Below, in pieces: positions 28,446 through 37,175 of a stretch of DNA of 64,000 nt. Position 1 is the stretch's first letter, and every line of letters starts with the position of its first letter. Position numbers and translations under genes: made by a program. The notes beneath the pieces were generated by a model. The model made no database searches and had not been told where the DNA came from. It saw nothing but the letters and a program-made list of their open reading frames with translations. Source of the DNA: Trichocoleus desertorum ATA4-8-CV12 (lineage in GTDB: Bacteria; Cyanobacteriota; Cyanobacteriia; FACHB-46); assembly GCA_019358975.1 (NCBI GenBank), contig JAHHIL010000014.1, forward strand, positions 1 to 64,000, given 5' to 3'.

Positions 28446-28814
28446 ATGGCTGGATTTGGTGATCTTGTGCAAAAAGCATTTTACCTGGGTGTGGGTCTAG
28501 CCTCCTACGCAGGTGAGAAAGCAGGTGGCAAGATAGGAGAACTGCGGATACAAGCTCAAAAACTAGCGGATGAACTTGTTGCTAAAGGAGAGATGAGCAC
28601 GGAAGAGGCTCGTCGATTTGTCGAGGACATGGTGAATCGAGCCCAGCAACCAGGAGCCACTCCTGCTCCGGAACCGACCAGCTCCGAACCGCGACGGATC
28701 GAAATTCTCTCGGATGATGAGGAGCCGACCAAAGCTGAAACTCAAGGTGTGGATAATTTGCGTCAGCAAGTGCTGGATTTGCAGGAGGAACTACGGCGGC
28801 TAGAGCGAGAGTAG
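28446..28814 (+). CDS. Phasin-like/PHA-granule-associated-type helical protein
   Basis: A 122-residue protein with an N-terminal amphipathic segment (GFGDLVQKAFYLGVGLASYAGEKAG), a helix LRIQAQKLADELVAKGEMSTEEARRFVEDMV, a Pro/Glu-rich linker and a C-terminal coiled coil (VDNLRQQVLDLQEELRRLERE). The middle segment resembles the phasin/PhaF-like family that coats PHA granules, but related proteins occur in strains with no PHA synthesis. No PHA genes are in the window. A scaffolding or membrane-contact role is as likely. Confidence 0.75.
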   Translation: MAGFGDLVQKAFYLGVGLASYAGEKAGGKIGELRIQAQKLADELVAKGEMSTEEARRFVEDMVNRAQQPGATPAPEPTSSEPRRIEILSDDEEPTKAETQGVDNLRQQVLDLQEELRRLERE

Positions 28815-28995
28815 TTGCTGTGTGTAAACAGAATGCTACGAAGTCATCTATCTAAGTTATGATTTTTGATCAGTCTCCCTCGACCAATTGCTAAGGCTGA
28901 AGTTGGTAGGTGGGGTTTTCATCTAATGTGTTGGCGCTGACTAGAGACAAGCTCGGCGCAGTCCCCGATCTCGCTTGCAGGCAAGCCACAAACCT

Positions 28996-29403
28996 ATGGA
29001 AGATTGGTCAAAAGATTTCTTTACTAGCTTCGACCTAATAGCTGATGAAGTAGAGCTATTCTTTTTAGAAGTAAAGCGAGATATTGATGATGCAATTGAT
29101 ATCTTTGCCAAGCTTTCTGAAGAAATTGTAGAACAGGTACAAAGCACAGTTTTTGTTGAGGTTGATCAGCGACTTGATGAGCTAACAAGCTCGCTACTAG
29201 AGCTGTATTTTGGCTTGGAGAGTTCTGACGCAGAAGCCATTGAGCCTTTGTTCTACAATGTAGAGCCGATCGCTACTAAACATCGTGCCTGTATGGGATG
29301 CAGTCACTACCACGGACAAGTTTATGGGGGGAATCCCTTAGTCTGTGGTATGCACCCCTATGGAGTAGAAACTGAGAAATGCTCTGATTGGGAATCGTTC
29401 TAA
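28996..29403 (+). CDS. Conserved hypothetical protein with Cys-rich C-terminus
   Basis: From ATG 28996 the product is 135 residues: an acidic helical N-terminal part (DWSKDFFTSFDLIADEVELFF, then DIDDAIDIFAKLSEEIVEQV) and a C-terminal motif CMGCSHYHGQVYGGNPLVC followed by GMHPYG and a final C in EKCSDW. Four Cys and two to three His could bind a metal or an iron-sulfur centre. I have seen this tail arrangement in cyanobacterial unknown proteins but know no function. The in-frame ATG seven codons earlier lacks a better ribosome-binding site. Confidence 0.75.
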   Translation: MEDWSKDFFTSFDLIADEVELFFLEVKRDIDDAIDIFAKLSEEIVEQVQSTVFVEVDQRLDELTSSLLELYFGLESSDAEAIEPLFYNVEPIATKHRACMGCSHYHGQVYGGNPLVCGMHPYGVETEKCSDWESF

Positions 29404-29431
29404 AGGTTCGCTATACCTATAGCTAAAACTT

Positions 29432-30250
29432 TTAATGGGACAGTAGAGGAAAAAAGTGGCCTACGGGACCTTGGCCTTGCCCAATATTTAAGGCATGGGT
29501 TAAGGCTGTTGTGACGTAGTCTTTGGCCATTCTGGTGGCAGATAGTAAATCTTTGCCATTTGCCAGGTTGGCTGCGATCGCGGCTGAGAGGGTACAGCCA
29601 GTACCGTGGGTATTTTTTGTGTCAACGCTAAAGGTGGTTAAGGTTTCTAGATGCTGGCCATCAAACCAGACATCCACCCCTCGCAGATTGCCAACCATAC
29701 CACCCCCTTTGACTAAGACTGCTTTGGCCCCCAGCTGATAAATCCGTTGAGCCGCTGTTTGCATGTCATCGAGTGTTGCGATCGTCAGACCGCTTAAAAG
29801 CTGAGCTTCGTAGCGGTTTGGCGTCACGATCGCAGCCTGGGGAATTAAGGCATCTCGTAAGGTGGCGATCGCTTGGTCATCAATCAATTGTGCTCCCGTC
29901 CGAGACACCATGACTGGATCGACCACCAAATTCTGCAATTGCAAAAGCCGCACTTGCTCTGCCACCGACACGATAATTTCTTGGTTCAGCAGCATTCCTG
30001 TCTTGGTTGCCTGCACCCCAATGTCTTGCACCACTGCTTCCATCTGAGCCACTACAGCCGCAGCAGGCAACGCATCGACCCGATTGACTCCTAGGGTATT
30101 TTGAGCCGTGATACAAGTCAGGGCACTGGTGCCATGCACTTGATGAAAAGCAAAAGTGCGTAGGTCAGCCTGAATTCCTGCTCCACCGCCGCTATCAGAA
30201 CCTGCGATCGTCAGTGCCACAGGAACCTGCAAATCCCCTGTAACTGTCAT
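29432..30250 (-). CDS. thiD: Hydroxymethylpyrimidine/phosphomethylpyrimidine kinase
   Basis: ThiD phosphorylates HMP and HMP-P in thiamine biosynthesis. The 272-residue ribokinase-fold protein starts VALTIAGSDSGGGAGIQADLRTF, then has TCITAQNTLGV, the VDPVMVSRTGAQL strand, IVTPNRYEAQLL, AVLVKGGGM and the anion-hole/catalytic base motif NTHGTGCTLSAAIAANL. All key elements are intact. No other thi genes are adjacent. Confidence 0.95.
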   Translation of the reverse strand: MTVTGDLQVPVALTIAGSDSGGGAGIQADLRTFAFHQVHGTSALTCITAQNTLGVNRVDALPAAAVVAQMEAVVQDIGVQATKTGMLLNQEIIVSVAEQVRLLQLQNLVVDPVMVSRTGAQLIDDQAIATLRDALIPQAAIVTPNRYEAQLLSGLTIATLDDMQTAAQRIYQLGAKAVLVKGGGMVGNLRGVDVWFDGQHLETLTTFSVDTKNTHGTGCTLSAAIAANLANGKDLLSATRMAKDYVTTALTHALNIGQGQGPVGHFFPLLSH

Positions 30251-30319
30251 ATCAAATTAATCCAAAGTGACGAACTGAAGGTATCACTACCTAGGGGGAC
30301 TCAAGTCTTTAGCGAGTCT

Positions 30320-31609
30320 TTAGCGAGTTGGGGGTCTATCTCGTCTTCTTTGGAGAAACTCAGGAATGTCGGGTTCACCCGGTCTATTTCTCGGCTCGTT
30401 AACAGAGGTTTGGGGAGCCTGAGGAGTCATTGGTGGTGTGAGACCTCGACGTAGTGGCGCGACTTTAGCAGGTTGAGCTGCGGGTTGGGCCTCGCCCGTA
30501 AAGCCTGTGGCAATGACTGTGATCCGAATTTCTCCCTGCATGCGCTCGTCGATGACTGCCCCAAAGATAATGTTGGCATTAGGATCAACGACTTCATAGA
30601 TGATTTCGGCAGCCGCATTGACTTCATGGAGCGTTAAATCGGTACCGCCCGTGATATTGAAGACGACCCCTTTGGCTCCATCAATGGAGGATTCTAAAAG
30701 GGGTGATGAAATGGCTGCCATCGCCGCTTCTCTAGCCCGCGACTTGCCAGAACCAATGCCAATGCCCATCAAGGCAGAGCCTGCATCGGCCATGACGGCT
30801 CGTACGTCAGCAAAGTCAACGTTGACTAAACCAGGGATAGTAATGATGTCGGAAATGCCCTGTACCCCTTGGCGCAGAATATCATCGGCGACGCGGAATG
30901 CTTCTTGAACCGGAGTCTGCTCGGAGATCACCGACAACAATTTATCGTTGGGAATGACAATCAGGGTATCGACTCGACTTTGTAGGGCTGCAATCCCTTC
31001 ATCCGCTTGGCTGGTGCGGCGTCGGCCTTCAAAGGTAAACGGACGAGTCACGACTCCTACTGTTAAAGCGCCCACTTCCTTGGCAATCTCCGCCACAATC
31101 GGAGCTGCACCCGTTCCGGTGCCACCGCCCATACCAGCGGTGATGAACACTAAGTCAGAATTTTCTAGAGCCGCTGCAATCTCATCGCGTGACTCTTCTG
31201 CTGCTTTCTGTCCGATCGCAGGATTACCACCCGCCCCTAAACCACGAGTCAGTTTTTGACCAACTTGTAAATGCTTGGGAGCCATCGCTTGAGCTAAGGC
31301 TTGAGCATCTGTATTGACGGACCAAAACTCAACTCCTGATACGTCGCTGGCAATCATGCGATTGACTGCGTTGCCACCCCCTCCCCCAACGCCAATTACT
31401 TTGATTTTGGCAACACTGCTGGGGACAATCCCATCCATTCGAGATTCTTCTAGCACAACTTTTGCGTCGCGAGATTGACCAAACCGAACTGTAGAGTTGC
31501 CAAACGGGTTTTTGGCAGTATCTGCCACTGAGAAGGAGGACTGCTCTTCTGCGTGGGAGCCTTCGGTGATAGAGCCCAATTTACTATTAGATGTACTATT
31601 AGATGTCAT
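30320..31609 (-). CDS. ftsZ: Cell-division GTPase FtsZ
   Basis: FtsZ polymerises into the division ring. The 429-residue protein has an N-terminal extension of about 65 residues, typical of cyanobacteria, then [17 protein letters not shown]. The tubulin signature GGGTGTG is at 161-167, followed by the T7 loop region [12 protein letters not shown] Pro/Gln linker ends in the conserved C-terminal peptide [10 protein letters not shown], which binds partners such as SepF, ZipN or FtsQ. The N-terminal TSNSTSNS comes from a short duplicated 13-bp unit. ftsQ lies upstream, the usual dcw order. Confidence 0.97.
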   Translation of the reverse strand: MTSNSTSNSKLGSITEGSHAEEQSSFSVADTAKNPFGNSTVRFGQSRDAKVVLEESRMDGIVPSSVAKIKVIGVGGGGGNAVNRMIASDVSGVEFWSVNTDAQALAQAMAPKHLQVGQKLTRGLGAGGNPAIGQKAAEESRDEIAAALENSDLVFITAGMGGGTGTGAAPIVAEIAKEVGALTVGVVTRPFTFEGRRRTSQADEGIAALQSRVDTLIVIPNDKLLSVISEQTPVQEAFRVADDILRQGVQGISDIITIPGLVNVDFADVRAVMADAGSALMGIGIGSGKSRAREAAMAAISSPLLESSIDGAKGVVFNITGGTDLTLHEVNAAAEIIYEVVDPNANIIFGAVIDERMQGEIRITVIATGFTGEAQPAAQPAKVAPLRRGLTPPMTPQAPQTSVNEPRNRPGEPDIPEFLQRRRDRPPTR

Positions 31610-31803
31610 TGGAATCGGGGATGGTATATAAACAACTTTTTAATTCTGGACAGTGCTGGCAACTCTAATTAACTATAGGGTAAGTCGATTGAAAAACCAA
31701 TGATAGCATTAGGCTCCTACTCATCTTTGCTCTGATTTGATCTGACTGATCAACAGCATTACAAAGACATTTATCGCTCACTTATTGCCAACAGGCGGCA
31801 AAC

Positions 31804-32667
31804 TCAATTGGCAGTGGCCGTATTAGATTTTACCGAGTTATTGGGCTTCAGCATTTGAATTGAGGGTGCATCTGGATTTTGCAGATTGATATAAGCAACT
31901 TGCTTAGGATTCAGCTTCTCTGAGAGTTTTCGGAGCTGATCCATTGCCTGGATTTGCTCTGTAAATCTAGAACTATAAGACCCGAAATGAAAGATTCCTA
32001 ACTCAGTTTTAAGAATTAAATTGCTTGGATCACGCCAATCAATTTCTGTCACTTTCACAGGGCTTTGGCTAACTGCTTGATAAAGCTCAGCCCACTGCGA
32101 TCGCTTCTGTTCTTGGTAGCCAACAATTTTGAGAGTTGGTAACTTGAACGATTGATCAAAGGAAGTATAGCTCTCAATCGGAATCCAGACACCCTTCGCA
32201 TCCAGAAACCCCACGTTTGAGAGATCGGCTGTAGGTTTTGTGTCTTTAGCGGTCTGAGCATTAGGTAGGTCAGAGATCATGGCGACGGGATATCGCTCTT
32301 TGACCTGCACGATTAGTCTGGGGGGAAACAGCTGACGCGCCACGGTTGCTTCCGCGATCGGGGCTTTAGATTCTAGTTGGGCTGCGATCGCCTGGGGTTC
32401 TAGTTGCAGCAACGATTGAGGATAAGCCATCGGTAGCAGCGATTGAATGGCCTGAGCGGAGAGAAACCGATTGCCTGCGATCGCCACTTGTTCGGGTTGC
32501 TGAATGATCCAACCGGGCAGGGTAATGACCCAAGCGAGTCCTCCCGCCAAACCGCTGACTGCAAGGGTGCGCCAACTGGCTTGCAGTGCTTTTAAGCGTC
32601 GTTCTTGGCGGAGCTTTTGGCGTCTTTGCGCGAGTTCTGTTTGAGAGACGGATGAAAGGCTAGTCAT
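31804..32667 (-). CDS. ftsQ: Cell-division protein FtsQ (POTRA domain)
   Basis: A 287-residue bitopic protein. A basic cytoplasmic N-terminus (QRRQKLRQERRLKAL) precedes one membrane helix (TLAVSGLAGGLAWVITLPGWII) and a POTRA domain that starts VAIAGNRFLSAQAIQSLLP. The FtsQ/DivIB region continues with RQLFPPRLIVQVKERYPVA. FtsQ links the inner-membrane divisome with septal synthases. I chose ATG 32667, which has GAGAGG seven bases upstream, over GTG 32673. ftsZ follows after about 195 bases. Confidence 0.9.
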   Translation of the reverse strand: MTSLSSVSQTELAQRRQKLRQERRLKALQASWRTLAVSGLAGGLAWVITLPGWIIQQPEQVAIAGNRFLSAQAIQSLLPMAYPQSLLQLEPQAIAAQLESKAPIAEATVARQLFPPRLIVQVKERYPVAMISDLPNAQTAKDTKPTADLSNVGFLDAKGVWIPIESYTSFDQSFKLPTLKIVGYQEQKRSQWAELYQAVSQSPVKVTEIDWRDPSNLILKTELGIFHFGSYSSRFTEQIQAMDQLRKLSEKLNPKQVAYINLQNPDAPSIQMLKPNNSVKSNTATAN

Positions 32668-32673
32668 CAGCAC

Positions 32674-33036
32674 CTCTCAGTTCGCATGAAGAGTATGGAG
32701 GGATTGGCGGAGATGCATAAGTTTGTGGGAGCAACCAGAAGGGGCAGTTGGGCGGAAAGAGAATTGGACAACAAACCATCGACTGAATTGTCTAGAAATT
32801 GACTAGAAATTGTCTATGGCTGCAACCAACCCTGTAGAAGTTTAATCGCTACTGGCTCAATTTGCGATCGCTATAGCCAAACCTAGAGTGAGGATCGCTT
32901 CAAGTCGGGGGACTAGTGGGCCGATCGCCGTCATAAGTTTGCCAGATTTAGCATTCGTCGGGGTAATTTCCTAGAATCTTACTAGCTCTCATGAAATATG
33001 AGTTTGCGATCGCCAGAGGTGCGAGGCGCTCAGTTG
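32674..33036. other. Intergenic region between ftsQ and a hypothetical gene
   Basis: It contains an 11-bp direct repeat, ATTGTCTAGAA, ATTGACTAGAA and ATTGTCTATGG, at 32787-32819, and several HIP1 sites. No ORF or RNA gene was seen. The repeat lies about 120 bases upstream of ftsQ and could be an operator or a chance repeat. Confidence 0.45.
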
Positions 33037-33456
33037 CTAGGAGTAGCTGGCAAGTTCCTGTTGTAGATAACGCCCCCAATCCGCTGCCAATGTGACATCC
33101 GTAAAAGGAATGCGAATGGGCGATGCTGAATTGGGCAAGGCAAATTCTAGAAGAACGCTACGGCCTTTTTGCGGTAATGCGTTTAAGTCTACTGGCTGGT
33201 CGTCCACTAGTAGGCGAATAGCTTGAACTTCCTTGAGGGAAAAAGCAGCTAAATTAATCGGGCCGCGACGGGTGGGTTGTCCCCAGGTGAGGTCACTGCC
33301 CTGCTGCCCTAGAACTGCATAAATATCGTACTTAGCTCGCTCAAATTGCTCTGCCCAGCGACGGTAAGCTTCTACTTTTTGATATTCGTTCCAACCCGCC
33401 CAAGCTAGCCAAATAAAAACACCTAGCAGGGGTAGCCACAAAAGACCTCTTTCCAT
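33037..33456 (-). CDS. Conserved hypothetical protein with N-terminal membrane anchor
   Basis: 139 residues with one N-terminal hydrophobic helix (LLWLPLLGVFIWLAWAGW) and then a soluble domain containing KYDIYAVLGQQGSDLTWGQPTRRGP, LLVDDQPVDL and PFTDVTLAADWGRYLQQ. No cleavage site is evident, so the helix probably anchors it. I recognise no family function; the pattern is of a cyanobacteria-restricted unknown. It is divergent from the subtilase gene, sharing a 115-base promoter region. Confidence 0.75.
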   Translation of the reverse strand: MERGLLWLPLLGVFIWLAWAGWNEYQKVEAYRRWAEQFERAKYDIYAVLGQQGSDLTWGQPTRRGPINLAAFSLKEVQAIRLLVDDQPVDLNALPQKGRSVLLEFALPNSASPIRIPFTDVTLAADWGRYLQQELASYS

Positions 33457-33571
33457 AACTGATAGGAATGATCCAGAGAAATTATTAATCCGTAACTATC
33501 CTGCAATATTACCGCTACCTTCTAGTGCGTGAGTTATGGTTGAAGGCAACGAGCTGTAGTGATGAGTTTCT

Positions 33572-35353
33572 ATGAGAAGGCTGGGGCTGGTGGGCTTGTT
33601 TTTGGCGGGGCTAATGGTAGCGATCGCCAGCTTTAAAGGATTGGCAGCAAACGGAATCTACGAGTCGATTGTGCTGGATTTTCGCGAAGATATTCCAGCG
33701 GTGCAAATTCAACAACAGCTAGATGCGATCGCGCAGCAATATCAGGTGAAGCCTCGTTTAAATAGCGAGTTTTCCCAAGCCGATCATATTTACATTGTGG
33801 AAGGAAATTCCCAACTTCTACGGTCGCTCAAAAAATCTCAACTGGCCAAAGCTACTGAGTCGATCGAGCCGAACTATATTTATCGAGCCTTTTTCGCCCC
33901 TAACGATCCTGAATACAGCAAGCAATGGAACCTCAGAAGTATCAATGTGGAAGCTGCTTGGGATGAAACCAAGGGCAGTGGTGTCACCGTCGCCGTAATT
34001 GACACCGGAGTTAGCCGTGTACCTGACCTCAAGGACACCCAGTTTGTTGAGGGTTATGACTTCGTCAGCGATCGCACCGATGCCAGCGACGATAACGGGC
34101 ATGGCACCCATGTGGCAGGGACGATCGCTCAATCCACCAACAATGACTATGGCGTGGCAGGAGTCGCCTACGAAGCGAGTTTAATGCCCTTAAAAGTTTT
34201 GAGTGCAGAGGGCGGCGGTACAGTGGCCGACATTGCCGAAGCTATTAAGTTTGCGGCAGACCATGATGCTGATGTCATTAACATGAGCTTGGGGGGTGGC
34301 GGCGAAAGTGAAATCATGCAAGAAGCGATCGCCTATGCCCACAGCAAGGGTGTAGTGATTATTGCCGCAGCGGGCAACGCCAACCAGAATTCAGCTTCTT
34401 ATCCCGCTCGTTATCCCCACGTCATCGGGGTTTCCGCGTTACGCCCTTCGGGGGAAAAAGCGATCTACTCCAACTATGGAGCGGGCGTCGATATCTCAGC
34501 CCCAGGCGGCCAAACTGAAGGTGACAACACCATAGGTGGAATTCTGCAAAACACCATTGATGCGGAGACTGGCGAATCCATCTTTGCCGCTTTTCAGGGC
34601 ACTAGTATGGCGGCCCCTCACGTAGCGGGCGTGGCAGCGCTAATCAAAGCGTCTGGGGTACAAGAACCGGATGCAATTCGGAATGTCCTTTTGGAGTCAG
34701 CTCGCGCCATCCCAGACGATGGCCTCAACCACTATGGGGCGGGTCACTTGGATGCTGCCAATGCTGTGAAGCTGGCAATGCGTGGTCAAATCAACTTCCG
34801 CGATTTCTTCCGCTGGCTACGGGATAACGGTTATCTCAACCCTCGCTTCTGGATTGATGGCGGTGCAGTTGCTCTGCTACCCAAAGTGGCGATGGTGTTG
34901 GGGTCTTACTTGCTAGCTTGGTTTCTCCGCAACTACTTGCCTTTCTGGAGTTGGTCGCTCACTAGTGGGTTAGTCGCTGGCAGTGCGGGTCTATTTGTCT
35001 TTCGTGGCTTCTACATCATGGATTTGCCGCAATGGCCTTTCCGGGTGATGGGTAGCTCCATTCCCGAACTAGGCACAGCGCTTCAGGGAACCAGTGCGCT
35101 AAATCCCATCTTTGCCAGCGTTTTGGTTCCTTTCATCTTGCTAGCTTTGTTCCTCGGCCATGCGGAATGGAAGTGGTTTGCCATTGGTACCACCTTAGGA
35201 GTCGCTTCTTGCCTAGCGGTGAGTGCGTTTATGTCTCCGCAACTGCTGTGGCTCGGCACCGGAGCGATCGCCCAGACTTTCTTGGTGGTTAACGCCCTGC
35301 TGTGTTTCGGGTTAGCCTATCTGGTAACCAGAGGAGAAGGAGAAGCCGCATGA
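33572..35353 (+). CDS. Subtilisin-like serine protease with C-terminal membrane domain
   Basis: A 593-residue S8 protease. A signal sequence (LVGLFLAGLMVAIASF) is followed by a short inhibitor-type prodomain (30-110), then the catalytic triad: Asp144 in VAVIDTG, His177 in GHGTHVAGT, Ser345 in GTSMAAPH. The oxyanion Asn is in AAAGNANQNS. After residue 420 come about five membrane helices, for example PKVAMVLGSYLLAWFLRNY and IFASVLVPFILLALFLG. An extracytoplasmic protease tied to a polytopic membrane domain is unusual for subtilases. The stop overlaps the next gene as ATGA. Confidence 0.9.
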   Translation: MRRLGLVGLFLAGLMVAIASFKGLAANGIYESIVLDFREDIPAVQIQQQLDAIAQQYQVKPRLNSEFSQADHIYIVEGNSQLLRSLKKSQLAKATESIEPNYIYRAFFAPNDPEYSKQWNLRSINVEAAWDETKGSGVTVAVIDTGVSRVPDLKDTQFVEGYDFVSDRTDASDDNGHGTHVAGTIAQSTNNDYGVAGVAYEASLMPLKVLSAEGGGTVADIAEAIKFAADHDADVINMSLGGGGESEIMQEAIAYAHSKGVVIIAAAGNANQNSASYPARYPHVIGVSALRPSGEKAIYSNYGAGVDISAPGGQTEGDNTIGGILQNTIDAETGESIFAAFQGTSMAAPHVAGVAALIKASGVQEPDAIRNVLLESARAIPDDGLNHYGAGHLDAANAVKLAMRGQINFRDFFRWLRDNGYLNPRFWIDGGAVALLPKVAMVLGSYLLAWFLRNYLPFWSWSLTSGLVAGSAGLFVFRGFYIMDLPQWPFRVMGSSIPELGTALQGTSALNPIFASVLVPFILLALFLGHAEWKWFAIGTTLGVASCLAVSAFMSPQLLWLGTGAIAQTFLVVNALLCFGLAYLVTRGEGEAA

Positions 35354-35574
35354 GTATTAAAGTCACGGGCAAGATCGAACGTAAAGGCATGGGGCCTGGT
35401 ACTTGGGCGCTAGTAGGTGAGGATGGCCAATCCTACGAATTACACAATGCTCCCAGCGACTTAAAAAAGTCTGGTGTTCAGGTGACAGTAGAAGGCAAAA
35501 TCCGAGAGGATGTGATGACATTCGCCATGATTGGCCCCGTTCTAGAAGTCACCCATTTTAAGGTGAAAGATTAG
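35350..35574 (+). CDS. Small conserved protein, predicted OB-like fold
   Basis: 74 residues starting at an ATG that overlaps the protease stop (ATGA), so the two are translationally coupled. The sequence alternates short strands (IKVTGKIERK, TWALVGEDGQSYEL, GVQVTVEGKI, VLEVTHFKV), as in a single OB-type barrel. No catalytic residues are seen. Coupling to a membrane protease suggests a regulatory or companion role, which is inference. Its stop overlaps the convergent thioredoxin-like gene by 4 bases. Confidence 0.8.
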   Translation: MSIKVTGKIERKGMGPGTWALVGEDGQSYELHNAPSDLKKSGVQVTVEGKIREDVMTFAMIGPVLEVTHFKVKD

Positions 35575-35897
35575 CTATCCCTCCCAGAAGCTGTCTCTAA
35601 GACTGCCTGCAACCGAGTCCTAAACTCACCTTTGGGGTGGCCGCCTTTGACTTCTCCCAGAATCTGAAATTCTGCATCAGGAGAGTCGCAAACAATATAG
35701 GTGGGCCACCCCATTCCTTCTTTGTCCGGATATTGGGCCAACAAAATCTTGCGGTATTGACGATAAGTGGCCGTATCTTGCATCATGCAGTTGATGAAGC
35801 GGAGACCGAGTTCTTCAGCCACTTTTTGGTCATAGAAAGACATCTTGTGGCAAGTTCCACAGTCTTCTGAAGAAAACTTGATAACAGCTCGATCCAT
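35571..35897 (-). CDS. Thioredoxin-like protein with CGTC motif
   Basis: A 108-residue thioredoxin-fold protein from ATG 35897 (AAGGG ribosome-binding site upstream); the longer frame to 35954 adds a non-conserved N-terminus. The redox motif is SEDCGTCHKMSFYD (Cys-Gly-Thr-Cys) and cis-Pro is in MGWPTYIV. The WCGPC of canonical thioredoxins is changed, so the redox potential and partner likely differ. No signal peptide is seen, so cytoplasmic. Confidence 0.85.
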   Translation of the reverse strand: MDRAVIKFSSEDCGTCHKMSFYDQKVAEELGLRFINCMMQDTATYRQYRKILLAQYPDKEGMGWPTYIVCDSPDAEFQILGEVKGGHPKGEFRTRLQAVLETASGRDS

Positions 35898-35980
35898 AGA
35901 ATTCCCTTGCCTTTGCTGAGCCAAACTAAAAGTAACCCTGCGATCGCGGCTCACAAGCTGACGCTAGGGTTTAATTTCGA

Positions 35981-36685
35981 TCATAGGCTCTGATGAGCAT
36001 TTACAGGGGTGGGTTGAGGATATCGCTGGAGCGATCGCAAAACTTCCTGTTGGCATACTAGCCACCAGTACAAGGCCAAATTCACCAGTCCTAAAAGCTT
36101 GCTGCCGTCTTCTAGCAGCATTCTAGCGGGTGCTCCCGGAGCCGCAATACCCAGCAAATCTACAACTCTAGAAAGCACTACTAAGCCGATTGCTGCCAAC
36201 AATAAAGCGTAGGGGGTTGAGTAGATGCGTCGCCGAAAGCTAAAAATATAGCCCAAAGCAGCTAGACCATAAAGGCTCGCAATTAACACTTTGGAAACAC
36301 CAAACCAAGTGACTAAGCTAATAGTAATGCGGTAAACTTCATCGATCAAAATGACCGAAATTCCGGTGGCAGAGATTAGGAGAAAAGGGTCTAACTGGCC
36401 CTGAGGATGAATCCGCTTGATCAAGCCTAAGCTAAAGGCACAATAGGCCACTGGCAAGCCCCACAGCACATTGGAGATAAGGGTGAGAAACCCAAGGTGA
36501 GGCTGTTTGGTGGGGTCTGCTTTGTGAAATAAAAACCCAATTTCTTGCGGACTACCCCAGACTTTGGCATGAGTTAGCAAAACTAGGAAAAGTATCAAGG
36601 TTAAGCCATTGATCCACAGCACAGAACGATCGCCCAAAAGCTGCTGACGAATATTTTTCGTAATCGTTAATAAAGTGGATGGCAT
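35981..36685 (-). CDS. Polytopic membrane protein, unknown function
   Basis: From ATG 36685 the product is 234 residues with about six hydrophobic segments, including VLWINGLTLILFLVLLTHA, LISNVLWGLPVAYCAFSLGL, FLLISATGISVILIDEVYRI and YALLLAAIGLVVLSRVVDLL. The 36691 TTG start adds two residues. No transport or enzyme motif is visible. RIYSTPYALLLAA between helices is the most basic loop. It is a single gene. Confidence 0.75.
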   Translation of the reverse strand: MPSTLLTITKNIRQQLLGDRSVLWINGLTLILFLVLLTHAKVWGSPQEIGFLFHKADPTKQPHLGFLTLISNVLWGLPVAYCAFSLGLIKRIHPQGQLDPFLLISATGISVILIDEVYRITISLVTWFGVSKVLIASLYGLAALGYIFSFRRRIYSTPYALLLAAIGLVVLSRVVDLLGIAAPGAPARMLLEDGSKLLGLVNLALYWWLVCQQEVLRSLQRYPQPTPVNAHQSL

Positions 36686-37175
36686 CTGCAAAACCAGGAG
36701 CTAGCTGCTTTCCGACCATAGCATCGAGCTTATAAAGCTGCAATCAAGGCAGTTGAGCGATCGCGTCAAGCTCCAGTGAAGATTAAGATCTTGGATCAAG
36801 CTGGGATTAAGCTGCTAGAGCTGCAAAAGAAAATCCCCCAACTGCCAAAAGGAGCCAGGGGATTAAAATCAGGGTGCATCTACCAAACTACTTTTCTAGA
36901 CCCCACGCCTAGATCCGGAAACTTAATCCAGATTGGGCTGTAAATTGGCAAATAACGGGTAACTTTTTGCCTCAGCCCGTCGTCATAAAACCGTAGACAA
37001 ATAGTGTTTAGGCTGAGAAAACCGAGTTCTATCTACCGCATTTCCAGCTTTTGACTGGGATTGTTATTAGAGTAGAGTGAGGGCCACTTTGGCATCGGTG
37101 GTAGATGAAAGCTCTCATTTTAGACCTTGGGAGCAGGAGTGCATTTGTAGGTTAGAGGTCTTGCGGAGTGTAGCT
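36686..37175. other. Intergenic region with terminator-like hairpin
   Basis: About 490 bases between divergent genes. AATCCCC (36832-36838) and GGGGATT (36858-36864) form a 7-bp hairpin with AAAA on both flanks but no long T-run. The last 100 bases contain the CHAT gene leader; no separate gene is supported. Confidence 0.5.
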
